From: Zopfochytrium polystomum
Taxonomy: Eukaryota; Chytridiomycota; Chytridiomycetes; Chytridiales; Chytridiaceae
Assembly (NCBI GenBank): GCA_025765615.1
Contig: JAIVFJ010000292.1
Coordinates: 1 to 64,000 of the forward strand
Length of the DNA stretch: 64,000 nt
Reading direction: 5' to 3'
Below are positions 33,834 through 43,278 of this stretch, piece by piece. The translations under genes and the position numbers were made by a program. The stretch's first letter is position 1. The number at the start of each line of letters is the position of its first letter. The notes below the pieces were generated by a model. That model worked only from the letters and a program-made list of their open reading frames with translations. It did no database searches and was not told the origin of the DNA.

Positions 33834-34196
33834 TCATAAAATCACTGTCCCCAATTCACCCCTCATCGTCTTACTCCTGCTCCTTATATTTTTCTTCACT
33901 TCTTCATTCACCTCCACTTTTCCCCTTTCCAGTTTTATTCCCGTTTCCCTTTCCCACTTCAACTTCTCATCTATACTCCACTTCACTTCTCCCACATATC
34001 TCATTATCATCCCCACTATTTCCATTGGAAACTTCATCACTATCTTCTCCTCTTTCTTCTCCTCTTTCTTCTCCTCTCGCTTCCCTTCTTTTCTTCCGTG
34101 TTTACTACACTTTTTCATCCCGTCTCTCAATTTTTTTCCACACATTCCACACATCGTTCCTTTCTTGGCTCCTCGTTTGAATTCGTTGTCACGCAT
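33834..34196 (-). CDS. Cassette gene 4: zinc-binding module plus F-box-like segment
   Basis: I take the start at the Met at 34196, exactly 100 nt downstream of the palindrome at 34296-34305; the frame stays open upstream to 34355, through the hairpin. The protein of about 120 residues begins with a Cys/His module (FKRGAKKGTMCGMCGKK, then KKCSKH) and a Lys/Glu linker. It continues with KFPMEIVGMIMRYVGEVKW, which resembles an F-box, then DEKLKWERETGIKLERG. The last part matches the cassette at 35174-35546 (GSVDEKLRFEKETGLRMKRG). Short proteins with such Cys/His modules, F-box and RING parts occur in large DNA viruses; family membership here is by resemblance only. Highly Lys/Glu-rich, unlike host genes. 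Confidence 0.5.
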   Translation of the reverse strand: MRDNEFKRGAKKGTMCGMCGKKLRDGMKKCSKHGRKEGKREEKKEEKKEEKIVMKFPMEIVGMIMRYVGEVKWSIDEKLKWERETGIKLERGKVEVNEEVKKNIRSRSKTMRGELGTVIL

Positions 34197-34295
34197 CCTT
34201 TGCTTTCTGTACAAAGCGTCACAAAATTCAGTTTTTTCTCCGCCAAGACTTTCTCTTTCCTTCTTCTGTCTCACAAAATTCAGTTTTCCCTCCAT

Positions 34296-34305
34296 GTCAC
34301 GTGAC
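34296..34305 (-). promoter_or_regulatory. Palindromic upstream site GTCACGTGAC before cassette gene 4
   Basis: A perfect 10-bp palindrome (E-box core CACGTG), 27 nt below the hairpin that ends the preceding cassette and 100 nt before the next ATG. It is followed in transcription direction by a box resembling CTTGGCGGAGAAAAAACTG (34250-34232). The same arrangement recurs before the other cassettes. Confidence 0.6.
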
Positions 34306-34331
34306 CTCGTTCCTCTTATTGTCATAAAAAA

Positions 34332-34366
34332 AGCTCCTAATACTGCTGGCTGCAATGCTAAGAGCT
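34332..34366 (-). terminator. Conserved 3' hairpin after cassette gene 3
   Basis: The outer stem is AGCTC (34332-34336) with GAGCT (34362-34366). The inner part, TACTGCTGGCTGCAATG, is shared with the other two hairpins, where the inner arms are CACTG and CAGTG or close to it. It lies 34 nt after the stop codon at 34401 and is followed in transcription direction by a T-run and TATGAC. A 3'-end processing or termination signal is the likely role. Confidence 0.6.
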
Positions 34367-34400
34367 TTTTCTATCTCACCTCTCTTTTCTTCTCACACAG

Positions 34401-34975
34401 TCAAGGACTTAAAAAGTGGATCCAATATATCCACGGGTCTTCTTCAAGATATTTTCTCATTTTTCTCCTCCATTTTTCGTCTTTTGCTTCTTCTTTTGTC
34501 TTTGCTCCTGGATATATTTTTCCAGCTCCAAATATGTGTTTTCCTGTATATTCCCACTTATGTTTTCCCGTTTTTCCGTCATATGTCACTTGATACGTCT
34601 CATATCCTGTTCCTTGCACTAGTTCTGATGGATCTCCTAGTATTTCATTTACCGTTTTTTCAGATAATCCCTCCATTAATCTCCAAACTGGTCGTTCATC
34701 ATCGTCTATCGTTACCATCTGGTAATGGTTGATTATTGTTCTTAGTGGTACTTTTGATGGATTTACCCTTCCCGTCGGGTTACCTACTTTCCATGAATCC
34801 CACATTTCCCATTTTCTTTACACTTTTTCCCACACATCTGTCCTTTCCTATTTCCTGTCTTCAATATCTGGTCACATCCATTTTCAATTGCCACACTCTC
34901 ATGTTTTTTACAGTTCATTTTCCCACATACTTGTCCCTTCCGCACTCCATTCTTCATGATGTATTCGCAGTTCAT
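34401..34975 (-). pseudogene. Cassette gene 3: double zinc-binding module plus unknown C-terminal part, frame broken
   Basis: The first part (34975-34784) has two Cys/His modules: CEYIMKNGVRKGQVCGKMNC with KKH, then CDQILKTGNRKGQMCGKKC with CGIH. It runs into a stop, while an overlapping frame (34805-34401) continues with RPVWRLMEGLSEKTVNEIL and YQVTYDGKTGKHKWEYTGKH. This looks like one protein split by a frameshift near 34790, unless there are two overlapping genes. The Cys/His pattern C-x-Y-x(5-6)-G-x-RKG-x-x-CG is shared by all four cassettes. The second part has no family I know. Starts 102 nt after a palindrome and ends before a conserved hairpin. Confidence 0.5.
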
Positions 34976-35076
34976 TTTTGTTCTCTTTCTCTTTCTCTTT
35001 CGCTTTCTCTTTCGGTGCTCTTTTCCAAACCCCTCTCAAAATTCAATTTTTTCTTTTGCCAAAAAATTCCCTCCAT

Positions 35077-35086
35077 GTCGCGTGAC
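35077..35086 (-). promoter_or_regulatory. Degenerate palindromic site GTCGCGTGAC before cassette gene 3
   Basis: Nine of ten bases match GTCACGTGAC. It lies 27 nt below the previous hairpin and 102 nt before the next ATG at 34975, the same spacing as for the cassette to its left. Confidence 0.5.
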
Positions 35087-35113
35087 ATCGTTCCTCTTAC
35101 TGTCATAAAAAAA

Positions 35114-35148
35114 AGCCCACAACACTGCTGGCTGCAGCGCTATGGGCT
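35114..35148 (-). terminator. Conserved 3' hairpin after cassette gene 2
   Basis: Stem AGCCC (35114-35118) with GGGCT (35144-35148) around CACTGCTGGCTGCAGCG. It starts 25 nt after the stop at 35174. The outer stem base pair differs from the first hairpin (CC/GG against TC/GA), i.e. both arms changed together, which supports selection for pairing. Confidence 0.65.
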
Positions 35149-35173
35149 TCCTCTCTCTTTCTCTCACTCCTGT

Positions 35174-35546
35174 TCAACTCCATCCTAATATCTCTAACAC
35201 TGTCTCTTCATCTGCTTCAAACATTCTGTATACCATTCCTTTTTCTTTCACACATCTCTTTACGTTCTCTGTCTCCTCCACTCTTCCTCTTTTCATTCTC
35301 AATCCTGTCTCTTTCTCAAATCTCAGTTTCTCATCTACACTCCCTCTCACTTCTTTCCACCTCACAAAACTCATCACCATCATCTTTATCTCCATTGGCA
35401 ACTTTCCCATCTCCACTTTTTCCTCCTTTTTCTTCTCCTTGTGTCTCCCACACTTTTCCTTCCCATCCCTCGACTTTACTCCACACACTTGTCCTTTCAC
35501 ACACTTGCCCTTTACGTGCTCCTTTCTTTAACTCGTAGTCACACAT
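35174..35546 (-). pseudogene. Cassette gene 2: zinc-binding module plus F-box-like segment, frame broken
   Basis: It begins with CDYELKKGARKGQVCERTSV at 35546. A second frame opens at 35500 with KGQVCGVKSRDGKEKCGRH, repeating the RKGQVC phrase, so a short tandem duplication or indel near 35480-35500 has shifted the frame. Then follow KLPMEIKMMVMSFVRWKEV (F-box-like) and GSVDEKLRFEKETGLRMKRG, which match cassette gene 4, and an end at 35174. The two genes are paralogues. Lys/Glu-rich, no introns seen. Confidence 0.5.
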
Positions 35547-35677
35547 CTTTTGCCCTCTTCACCTACGTCCTCTCAATATTCAGTTTTTTCTCTGCCAAGA
35601 CCCTCTCGCCAACTTCTCCTCTCCACGCCAAGACTTTCTCTCTCACAAATTCACTTTTTTCTCTGCCAAGACTTCTT

Positions 35678-35716
35678 GTCACGTGACCTTTCTCTTCAAC
35701 TGCTATGTCACGTGAC
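35678..35716 (-). promoter_or_regulatory. Two palindromic GTCACGTGAC sites before cassette gene 2
   Basis: Perfect copies at 35678-35687 and 35707-35716, both followed on the plus strand by CTT. Read in transcription direction, each leads to AAGTCTTGGCAGAGAAAAAA-type boxes (about 35673-35655 and 35606-35586) and then the ATG at 35546. Confidence 0.6.
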
Positions 35717-35740
35717 CTTCTATTTTCTGGCATAAAAAAA

Positions 35741-35779
35741 AGCCCTCCATGGACACTGCTGGCTGCAGTGCTAAGGGCT
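35741..35779 (-). terminator. Conserved 3' hairpin after cassette gene 1
   Basis: Stem AGCCC (35741-35745) with GGGCT (35775-35779); inner arms CACTG and CAGTG around CTGGCTG. It begins 18 nt after the RING-gene stop at 35798. An A8 run (T8 in transcription direction) and TGCC follow, as at the other two sites. Confidence 0.65.
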
Positions 35780-35797
35780 TTTCTTAGTTTTCTCTTC

Positions 35798-36264
35798 TCA
35801 ATCCACCACACTTACTACTATCTCGAATACTTTTCGTTTTCTGTATGGTCTGTTCTTGAAATACTCTCGTAATTCTCTTTTTATCAATTGAAGTTCTCCT
35901 TCGTTTATCACTGGATTCGATCTTTTTGCCATATCCTCCACATATTCTGCTATCTCTAATGCTTTCTCTCCTAGCATCTTCACTAGCTCATACAACACAT
36001 TTTCTTCCACTCCCTCTGCTTTCTTCCATTCACTCCCACAATATCCACATCTCTCTCCATGTTTCATCCACTCTTTGTAACACTTCTTGTGACTCCTGTG
36101 TCCACAACAGTGCGTCTTTACGTTCTCCTCTCTCATCTTTATTGTCACGTAACACACGTAACACTCTTCTTTCCCTCATGCATTCCACACCTCTTTTCCC
36201 AGCACTTCCTTCCACACTCTGTTCCTTTCTTCTCTCCTCTTTCGTACTCGTATTCGCACTTCAT
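35798..36264 (-). pseudogene. Cassette gene 1: zinc-binding module and RING-finger protein, frame broken between them
   Basis: The Met at 36264 starts KCEYEYERGEKKGTECGRKC then KRCGMHEG, the cassette-type Cys/His module. In a neighbouring frame, from about 36165, is a RING-H2-like finger: CYVCYVTIKM, HCCGHRSHKKCYKEW and CGYCGSEW, giving C-x2-C, C-x-H-x2-H-x2-C and C-x2-C. The rest is helical (EENVLYELVKMLGEKALE). A RING of this type usually binds E2 enzymes for ubiquitin transfer. The one-base frame difference between module and RING may be a lesion, or the RING gene may start separately at 36157. No introns seen. Confidence 0.5.
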
Positions 36265-36334
36265 CCTTTCCTTCCTCCTCCTAAGTCCTCTCAAAATTCA
36301 CTTTTTTCTCCTCCAAGACACTTCTCTTCTCACT

Positions 36335-36412
36335 ATCACGTGACCTTCTTTGTTTCTCTTCAATGTCACGTGACCTTCTCTTCTTTCTCTCTACCTTGCT
36401 TTGTCACGTGAC
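36335..36412 (-). promoter_or_regulatory. Three palindromic sites before cassette gene 1
   Basis: Copies at 36335-36344 (ATCACGTGAC), 36365-36374 and 36403-36412 (both GTCACGTGAC), each followed on the plus strand by CTTCT. A box matching TTGGAGGAGAAAAAAGTGAA (36316-36297) lies between them and the ATG at 36264. Repeats of one site ahead of a gene suggest a binding site for a dimeric regulator such as a bHLH or bZIP protein; this is inference. Confidence 0.6.
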
Positions 36413-36462
36413 CTTCTCTTCACAATTTCGCCAAGACCTCTTCTTTCTCTACCTTACAAAAG

Positions 36463-36530
36463 CTGCAGAAGCATTCTGTCAGACATTTCCAGTGCCAAGC
36501 AAGCGATAAGTCTTCCAACACCTTTAGTTT
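36463..36530 (-). pseudogene. Truncated duplicate of the 5' end of the adjacent gene
   Basis: Minus-strand reading gives CLALEMSDRMLLQLL, identical to the start of the large ORF at 38700. The flanking bases also match 38650-38745, except for about 35 nt missing here. The copy stops after about 16 codons, right where the cassette island begins. A tandem gene copy was probably cut off at this border. Confidence 0.6.
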
Positions 36531-36538
36531 TGACAATA

Positions 36539-38700
36539 CTATAAGAATACATGTTTCAATGTGGTGTCAGACTTATTGTTGCCCAAATTGTAAAGCAGAT
36601 CCAAATGTTCGAGCTCAATAGCAAGCACAAATGTAGAATGGTAGTGCTGGCCTGACAAATTGTGACAAAGAGACTTAGTGTAAGCGTTCTGATCAATCTC
36701 AATGGCGGACTGAATATAATTGAGATGACAGATCTTCACTTCCACAAATTGGAAGATAATCCACTGTGGTTGAATAAGGGATGTTGGAATAGAGCGAATC
36801 AGCTCGTCAACATTTGATTCGAATTCTCCGCTGTTGGGTCCAACATAATGATAATGCAGTTCAGACAGACCAACATTCAAGGAGTTCAAACAAAAAAAAC
36901 ATATTGCCGTCTTCAAATGACATTGTCCTTACAATATTGGCAAGAATACCAATAAGCTTTTTTTTCGTGCTTGTTCGCCAATCACATCTAGACAAAGTGG
37001 TCGTAATAACTTGAGTTGCCTTTCAATGAATGCTTTATAGACGGGGCATCAGACTTGTCAACTGCAAGTCCCATCGCCTTGTCTGAATCCAAGAAACGAA
37101 CAAACCATACAGGCTGTTTACCGCAATTGTTGGGATCCATTTCTCAAACCACGATTTGTTTCCAAAATGGACTCCAATCAGGACTGGTGCAAATTGGCCG
37201 AAAAATACCAGTTGGTTCTGACCATTGTGTCTTGGCAGTAAATTCAAGTACGTTAAGGAGGTCCCATGCTTGATGGACTCTGTCTGCAGAGAGTGCTGGA
37301 ATAAGTGCCAAAACGGCTGTAACAAGCAGTTGTGGTAATCGCAAAGATGGATCTTCTTGTTCTTCTTCCAGCTCAGATTCCCGATCAGATTCATTTTCGA
37401 CTGCAATCGATATCGTTTTGCAACGTTCAACAAGGGTTTCAAGATGGGTTTTGACATAGGTTTCCAAGAATTGAAGCGCTTCCAAAGCTTGATTGCTTTC
37501 AAAGCTGCTGGTCAGTAAGTTGATGAGAGCACCGTCACAACGATGAATTTTATCAATCAAGCCCTTCCAGAATTTCAAACGCATCTCAAATGGCCTCAGA
37601 CGAAGGGACTGCCTGACCTCGAAGGAAGAGTTTATGGCTTGGGCCGAAAGATTGTCCAAATGGCAGGCGGGGGATCGGAAGATGAGATCAACGGGAAATA
37701 GAAGGGGAATTGATGATAAAATTGCATGATCTTCCTTCTTATACAGCATTTTCACCCTCTCACCAAATGAAACCTGCTCAAACCATGTTTCATCTCTCTC
37801 CAACACTGATTTCCAAACGGAAATAATATCAGTGGACAGCACACGTTGGAATTCCACGCCAGTTGATGTTAAGTCGCTGACAGGGGATTCCTTGGACGCC
37901 CTCAATTCAAACAATCTCCAAGCCTCACAGAAGACTGCCTCCACCCATACTTCCTTTAAGCAGCTGGCAACATTGTTTGTAATCACGAGTCCAGAGCAAG
38001 GATCCAACATTTGAGCAACATAATCCAGTTCCGGTGATTGAACGTTAGAATCAGGGGGCTTATTGCTACGATTTATATCGTGACGGGCGTGGTTTGAGTA
38101 AGCAGAAAGGAGATGCATCAGAGAATGTGTAATCCTTGGAGATGCTGATTGGAAACCAACGACTCGTTTGCAAAGCAAGCGGACAGCTTTCATCACTTGG
38201 AATCCACGCCAGAGAGAAAGTCCTGAGCCATAGGGGTAAAGCGTCCTGCGACCTCGTTCAAGATCTTCAAGCAGCAAACGCTCCATATCTTCAATTGATG
38301 CAGATTTTTCGTTGATAAGGATAGCCATCTGCCCAGTGAAAGCTACAGTAAATGCTTCCAAGTACGTCACCCTCTGAATTCTGTTCCACACCGCGACCAT
38401 ATCCGACAGAGTTATTGAACTTAGATGTCGTATTACTGTCATTAATACATTTTCCACAACCTCTGAAGCAAAACTCCAATTATGGTCAATGTTTCTGAAT
38501 AAAAATTGCACCAACGGCTGTACTTGCTCCACAAATCCACGCTGTGCTAGGATATTTGATATCTCACAAAAGCAGCTATCGTGAATTACGCTGTCCACAG
38601 AATTTTTCGCAGAATAATTTGGAAGGAACTTGAGAATGGCGTTTAAAAGCTGAAGAAGCATTCTGTCAGACATTTCCAGGGCCAAGCAGGTAATATGCAT
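36539..38700 (-). CDS. Large helical protein of unknown family
   Basis: The main open frame runs 38700-37144 (518 codons, first Met at 38700). The protein is rich in helices with regular Leu/Ile spacing (MLLQLLNAILKFLPNY, FCEISNILAQRGFVEQVQPL, RVKMLYKKEDHAILSSIPLL), as in HEAT/ARM-type or large ligase scaffolds, plus an acidic stretch (DRESELEEEQEDP). Coding sequence seems to continue to 36539 through further exons, for example AFIERQLKLLRPLCLDVIGE near 37028-36969 and a 125-codon frame ending at 36539, but I could not fix the splice sites. I recognise no family. Codon use is host-like. A duplicate of its 5' end at 36463-36530 shows a tandem gene family. Confidence 0.55.
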
Positions 38701-38799
38701 TTATCGGAAAAAGTGCCGGTGATAAGTTTTCCAACGCCTTTCTCTTTGTTCAGTTTTGCATGGTTGACTTGTCAAGAACGACCTTTTCTTTCCTTTATT

Positions 38800-38943
38800 T
38801 CACTTTTTTCCACCCTTCACTCTTCCTGCGACGACTCTGGCCTTGAGCGGTGAATTTGGCCCTTTCTTCACCACAGTCATTTTCGCTTGCTTCGTTGCTT
38901 TCTTGACCCCCTTTTTAGGCTTAGTCGTTTTTGCTGTATTCAT
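38800..38943 (-). CDS. Short basic ORF, possibly a last exon
   Basis: A 47-residue Lys-rich frame (TTKPKKGVKKATKQAKM, then ending GRVKGGKK). It resembles the basic tail of the secreted protein at 2642-4285, which ends KRKGKK. An acceptor (AATACAG at about 38938-38932) could make it the last exon of a longer minus-strand gene whose other exons I could not find. Confidence 0.3.
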   Translation of the reverse strand: MNTAKTTKPKKGVKKATKQAKMTVVKKGPNSPLKARVVAGRVKGGKK

Positions 38944-38999
38944 ACACCGCGTTACTGCGCGCCGGTACTTGCTTACCTCATCTGCGTTGCTAACATTTT

Positions 39000-40015
39000 A
39001 GGGGAAATTCGTAACTGTGCCAACATCCCTTGCTATTCGGAAGGTGTTTGTTTTGTTTTGTTTTCTTTGTTACATTTGACGGCGATACGATTGAGTATCA
39101 AGTGTTCCACATAATCGGTCCAAATTTCTGAAACATAACCGGCGAGCTACTCTGGGAAAGTCTCAGGCAGATTTAGTTGCTATTATTGTTGGTCAGTTCA
39201 GTCCATTGGTAAAGGATCACTATGACGGGCTATGTCCACACCGACGCCAGCTGCGATGGCTGCCCATGCAGGCGGCTATTCCGCCCCCCAAGGAGGAGTT
39301 CTGTATCAGATGCGAAATCAACGGGCGGCCGGCGGTGCGGTTCCAGACCTCCTGGACGGACGCCGAACTGTTCACGTGGTTGTGGAACGTTTACAGAAAC
39401 TTTGATGAGGCGATTTCTGTGGCTCAGATTGAGGCGAGCAAGGGAGATCCGCACCCCGACTCGCACATAAGATATAATGGAACGTTTCGGGGCACGTGCG
39501 GCCCGCTTTGACGACGGAGCAGGCACGCATTCTTCTCCTTGAATCATTCTCGGAAGTCGACTATGGCTTATTGATGCAGAACCGTGGCGCAGTAAAATAT
39601 CCTTTCGTGCGCTAACATTGTGCTTGATCCAGGTTATTCGGCAAGTGCGCCAGACGCCAGTTTTGCGGCATGGAATTCTCAGGGTACCTGCACGAGTTAC
39701 GGCTGCTCCAGTTGGGGCTCACTTCGGGGGGGGGAGGTGGATATTACCCTGCAGCTCCTCTACCTGGCACAGGTGCCGGTGCCAGCTCCGGTTGCCCCGC
39801 CTCCTCCGGCTTCGCCTGTGGCGCCCGCAGCTGGCCAATATTTCAAATGGGGTCCTTTTTCTGTCTCTGAAGCACCCGCTTTACTAGAACTATGCGCGCT
39901 GGCATTTGCTCACACAAAGGACTGGACTGTCAAAGTTTGCGGCCAAAACTTTTTGCTTGAACCGGACCGAGGAAAAGCTTTTTGTGACTGCATGGGAAAA
40001 AATAAAATAATTTAA
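39000..40015 (+). CDS. Probable multi-exon protein of unknown function
   Basis: Coding pieces with good composition are visible: EEFCIRCEINGRPAVRFQTS and WTDAELFTWLWNVYRNFDEA (39296-39415), LTTEQARILLLESFSEVDYG (about 39508-39570), and a frame from about 39625 to 40015 with DPGYSASAPDASFAAWNSQG, a Pro/Ala linker, and an end CDCMGKNKII. Frames change near 39508 and 39600, so introns or small errors lie there; I could not place them surely. Cys-rich and Pro-rich parts suggest a secreted or surface protein, but no clear signal peptide is seen. No family recognised. Confidence 0.4.
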
Positions 40016-40664
40016 ATGAGCAGCTGGGGGGTCGAGGAGTCGAGACGGACTGGTGTTGCGCTCTCGAGGTCGTTGGGTGGTCGCCACTCCCGAAAGTTCC
40101 TCCCGCTGGTTGAGCACCCGACGCGCTGCTTCTCACTCTGGCGTTCGAACGAGGGCGGGAAAAACCGGGTGGCAATTCTCTCCTCGCTGCTGTTTTCGCT
40201 GGGGCAACGGGGAGAAGCGTGAACGGCTCAATATTTTTTTCGAGTAACTGCTTGAACAGCAAGCGTTTGGTTTTTCCTCTTTCTGTGTGTGCTCTTTCTG
40301 ATTCCCTTTGCGAGAGTAAATCGCGGCTCTCGTGGGTCGGGCCTGCTTTGTCTTCAGGAGTAAAGATTCCCACAACCGTCATTTTTTTTTTTGTAGAGTC
40401 GGTTAGAGAGAGAGAAAGAAGGGTCTGGCCGCAAAGGCCATCCTTGCTACAAAAAAAAGAACTCCCCACCGTAACCGTTGCCCACACACACACATTCCCC
40501 ATCAGAAAAATCCGTGATGCAAAGAGAAACAGAAAAAGGGAAAAAAAAAAAAGTTGGAAGCAAGGAAAGGAACAGAAAAATGAGAAAGAACACTCCCCCA
40601 CGCACTATACTACTCCGATTACTACTACACTCCCAATTCACACACTCACTACGCCCCCCCCAGT
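40016..40664. other. Convergent intergenic region
   Basis: Lies between the plus-strand gene ending at 40015 and the minus-strand DUF1769 gene ending at 40665. Contains short T- and A-tracts (40381-40393, 40541-40551). No gene seen. Confidence 0.45.
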
Positions 40665-42230
40665 TCACTCGTCGGCCTCGTCGTCAAGGTCACCGTCAAT
40701 CTCTTGCGACAGCTCGACGATCAAAAACACCGTCCTGCCGTCGCCCGTCATGAGGCGCGTGCGGAGCGGCTGCCCGCGCATCATCTTCTTCATGTCGATG
40801 GTGACGGCCGGGATCTTTGTCTTGAACGTGTTGGGGTCAAAGTACGGGTTGAACACCTCAAACCCGTACACCTTGGACGGGTGAAAGATGGCCTCCTTCC
40901 GGTTCGCTTCGGACGCGAAAAACTTGCGCCGCGCCGTCACCCCGTCCTCGCCGCCCTTCTTGACCTTTTCAATCAGCTTCCAGTCGCGTGTCGGCTCCTC
41001 CGGCTCCGACGCCGCCGCCGCCGCCAGCGACGCCCCGCGCGGCGGCACGATTCGCTTCGTCGGCTTTGGCGCCGCAGCAGCGGCCGGCGCGTCGCTCAGC
41101 GACACGGACGACATTTCCGACGTGAGGCTGGCCGACGACGAGCCGCGCGACGGGATCGACGGGCCGTCGGGAGACGGGAGGAGCGTGGTGACGTCTTCGG
41201 TGAGGGTCAGGCGGAACGGCTCGTCCTTGGGGTCCTGCGCGGTCGGGTTCCAGGCGGCAATGGTGCACATGGCGGTGACGGCTGTTGGTTTGGATTTTTT
41301 GGACGAAGTGGTCAGATGATGTGGCACCGATGGGCGCGGAGGAAAGGCCAAAAATGAAAATAATCAAATGCTTCTTCACGTTTCCTCACCAAAGGATCGC
41401 ATGTAGGGCGTGTCGATCTTCAGATCAGAGAAGGACCCTGGGTCGGTGACGGACAGGAACTGCAAAGCGGGAAACGTCAGACGACCAACGCGAGTGTGGA
41501 GCCTTGCGGCGCTGCATTTGGACATCAACAACAACATACCTTGGTAAAGAGACCCATCATCTTTGGGACCTTCAAAGGTTGTTCCCAATCGTTTGACCAG
41601 ACTGACAAGGAGGGAAGGAAGGTGTTAATAAATAAGTGCCAGGCTGGTACGCGTTGTGGTGCGGAGGGACGAAAAAGGATCCGGCGAAGTGGACAACAAC
41701 AACAACAACACGTACCGAGATCGTTGGCGGTCCACGGCTGCTTGAAGCGGCCTTGGAACTGGACCGACATGAGACGCCGGTGGCCCTCAAAGTACTTGCA
41801 CGTGGGGATGCGGGTTGCGCCGTCGGGGACGACGCCTTGGAAGTTGTGAACTCGGATCAGGAAGTAGCCCTGTGTGTAGACAGAATGATGAGAGGTGATG
41901 ACGGGAGGTCAGTTTGGAGGGTTGGTTGTGGAGCAAGCGGGGTTGATCTGTCGAGCAAAGGGCAAAGAGAGCCCCGTCTTGGAAAAGAAAAAGTGAAACG
42001 AGGGGATGGGGGGATGGGGGCGTAATGGGCGCAGCCAGTCCTGGCCCCGTCCACGCCCAAAGTAAAAAGGGCCACCCAACCGAGTCTCTCCCCCTCTCGC
42101 TCTCAAGTTAGGTAGCACGCACGTCGAACGAGTCGGACTGAATCCTGATGGGGTGAGCCTCGTCGTTGGGGTTGCAGACGACCATCGAGTCTATCGACGT
42201 GCCGACGCGGATGCGGAGAGTGGCCGCCAT
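40665..42230 (-). CDS. DUF1769-family protein
   Basis: Five minus-strand exons join in phase: 42230-42123, 41869-41716, 41601-41540, 41459-41390 and 41281-40665, giving 336 residues. It starts MAATLRIRVGTSIDSM and has YFLIRVHNFQGVVPDG, YFEGHRRLMSVQFQGRFKQP, VWSNDWEQPLK and, near the C-terminus, HPSKVYGFEVFNPYFDPNTF. These blocks are characteristic of the fungal DUF1769 (UPF0590-like) family, whose biochemical role is not known to me. A Ser/Ala/Pro-rich insert of about 70 residues precedes the last conserved block. The C-terminus is acidic. Intron 1 (253 nt) is long for this genome. Confidence 0.8.
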
Positions 42231-42938
42231 CGTTCGTTGCAGAAGGGGGAGGGAGGGAGGGAGGGAGAGAGGACGAGGCGGTCGAGGGAGGAGAGAGAGT
42301 GCGCCTTTTCCTTTTTTTTTTTTTTTTTTTTTTGTGGAAGTCTCTCTCTGTCTCTCTGTCTCTGTCTCTGACTCTGTCTCTGTCTCTGTCTCTGCCTCAC
42401 ATTCACCCCAAGAAATTTTTTTTTTTTTCCCTTGTTTCTGCCCGCGTGTGTGTGGTGTGTGAAGGCGAAGCCACCCACACACACACAAGCGAAAGCTCAG
42501 CCCAAGAAGCACAACAGTTTTCTACACAAACAATTTTCAAAGCTTTCACGTACAGTGATAGCAAACTGCATGCGCCCAAACCGATCTCCGGCCTTCCACA
42601 TTTACGCGGGTGCACGTAGAAGGTCACACTGGCGTGCAGTCTCGTTGCTGCGTTTGTTTTGGTGACCGGCCACTTCCTGTATGGCTGGTGGTTATGCCGG
42701 CAATGTCTCAATTTTTAATGGCTGCACCGTCTTGATGGTGGAGACTGTCAGTCTCTTGGAAGTTTGCTGGAATCTATCTACATAATCCATCTATATTTGA
42801 AGAAACCTTGTCCTTGAATGTGACGGGATTCTCATTCTTTGTTGATGATGCCTGCCGCTCGTTGGCTGCAGTTTTCCATGCCCAATTTGTGTGAACGAGT
42901 GTTGGAGGGTTGGAGGGTTGAAGCCATATGCCCTGGCT

Positions 42939-42969
<31 letters not shown>

Positions 42970-43278
42970 TGTTTGAATTACCGGGGCTGACTCGATGGGC
43001 TTCACCAGGTCACCGGCAGCCATTTTCCCACTCCAAGACCGCAGCCTTTTTGGAGAATTTCCTCCCACACTGACTTTGCAGCTAGAGGTAGAACAAATGA
43101 GGAAATTCTTGGTAAAGAGGGCTCACTTTTCCTTGTTTTTGCGGGTCACTCCGCGATTTATTTCCTCTACAGGCGGCTGCCTGCCGCTGTTTGGCCTGGG
43201 AATTCTGCTTTTCGGACAGATCTGCCCGCGATTCCTGGACCTTGTCAGCCAGAGATCCCACGCTCCCCCACCCGCCCC
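42231..43278. other. Divergent promoter region with microsatellites
   Basis: Between the DUF1769 gene (minus) and the Nse2 gene (plus). Holds T-tracts near 42309-42333 and 42416-42428, (TCTG/TCTC)n at 42343-42393 and a (GT)n run near 42941-42969. No gene seen. Confidence 0.5.
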
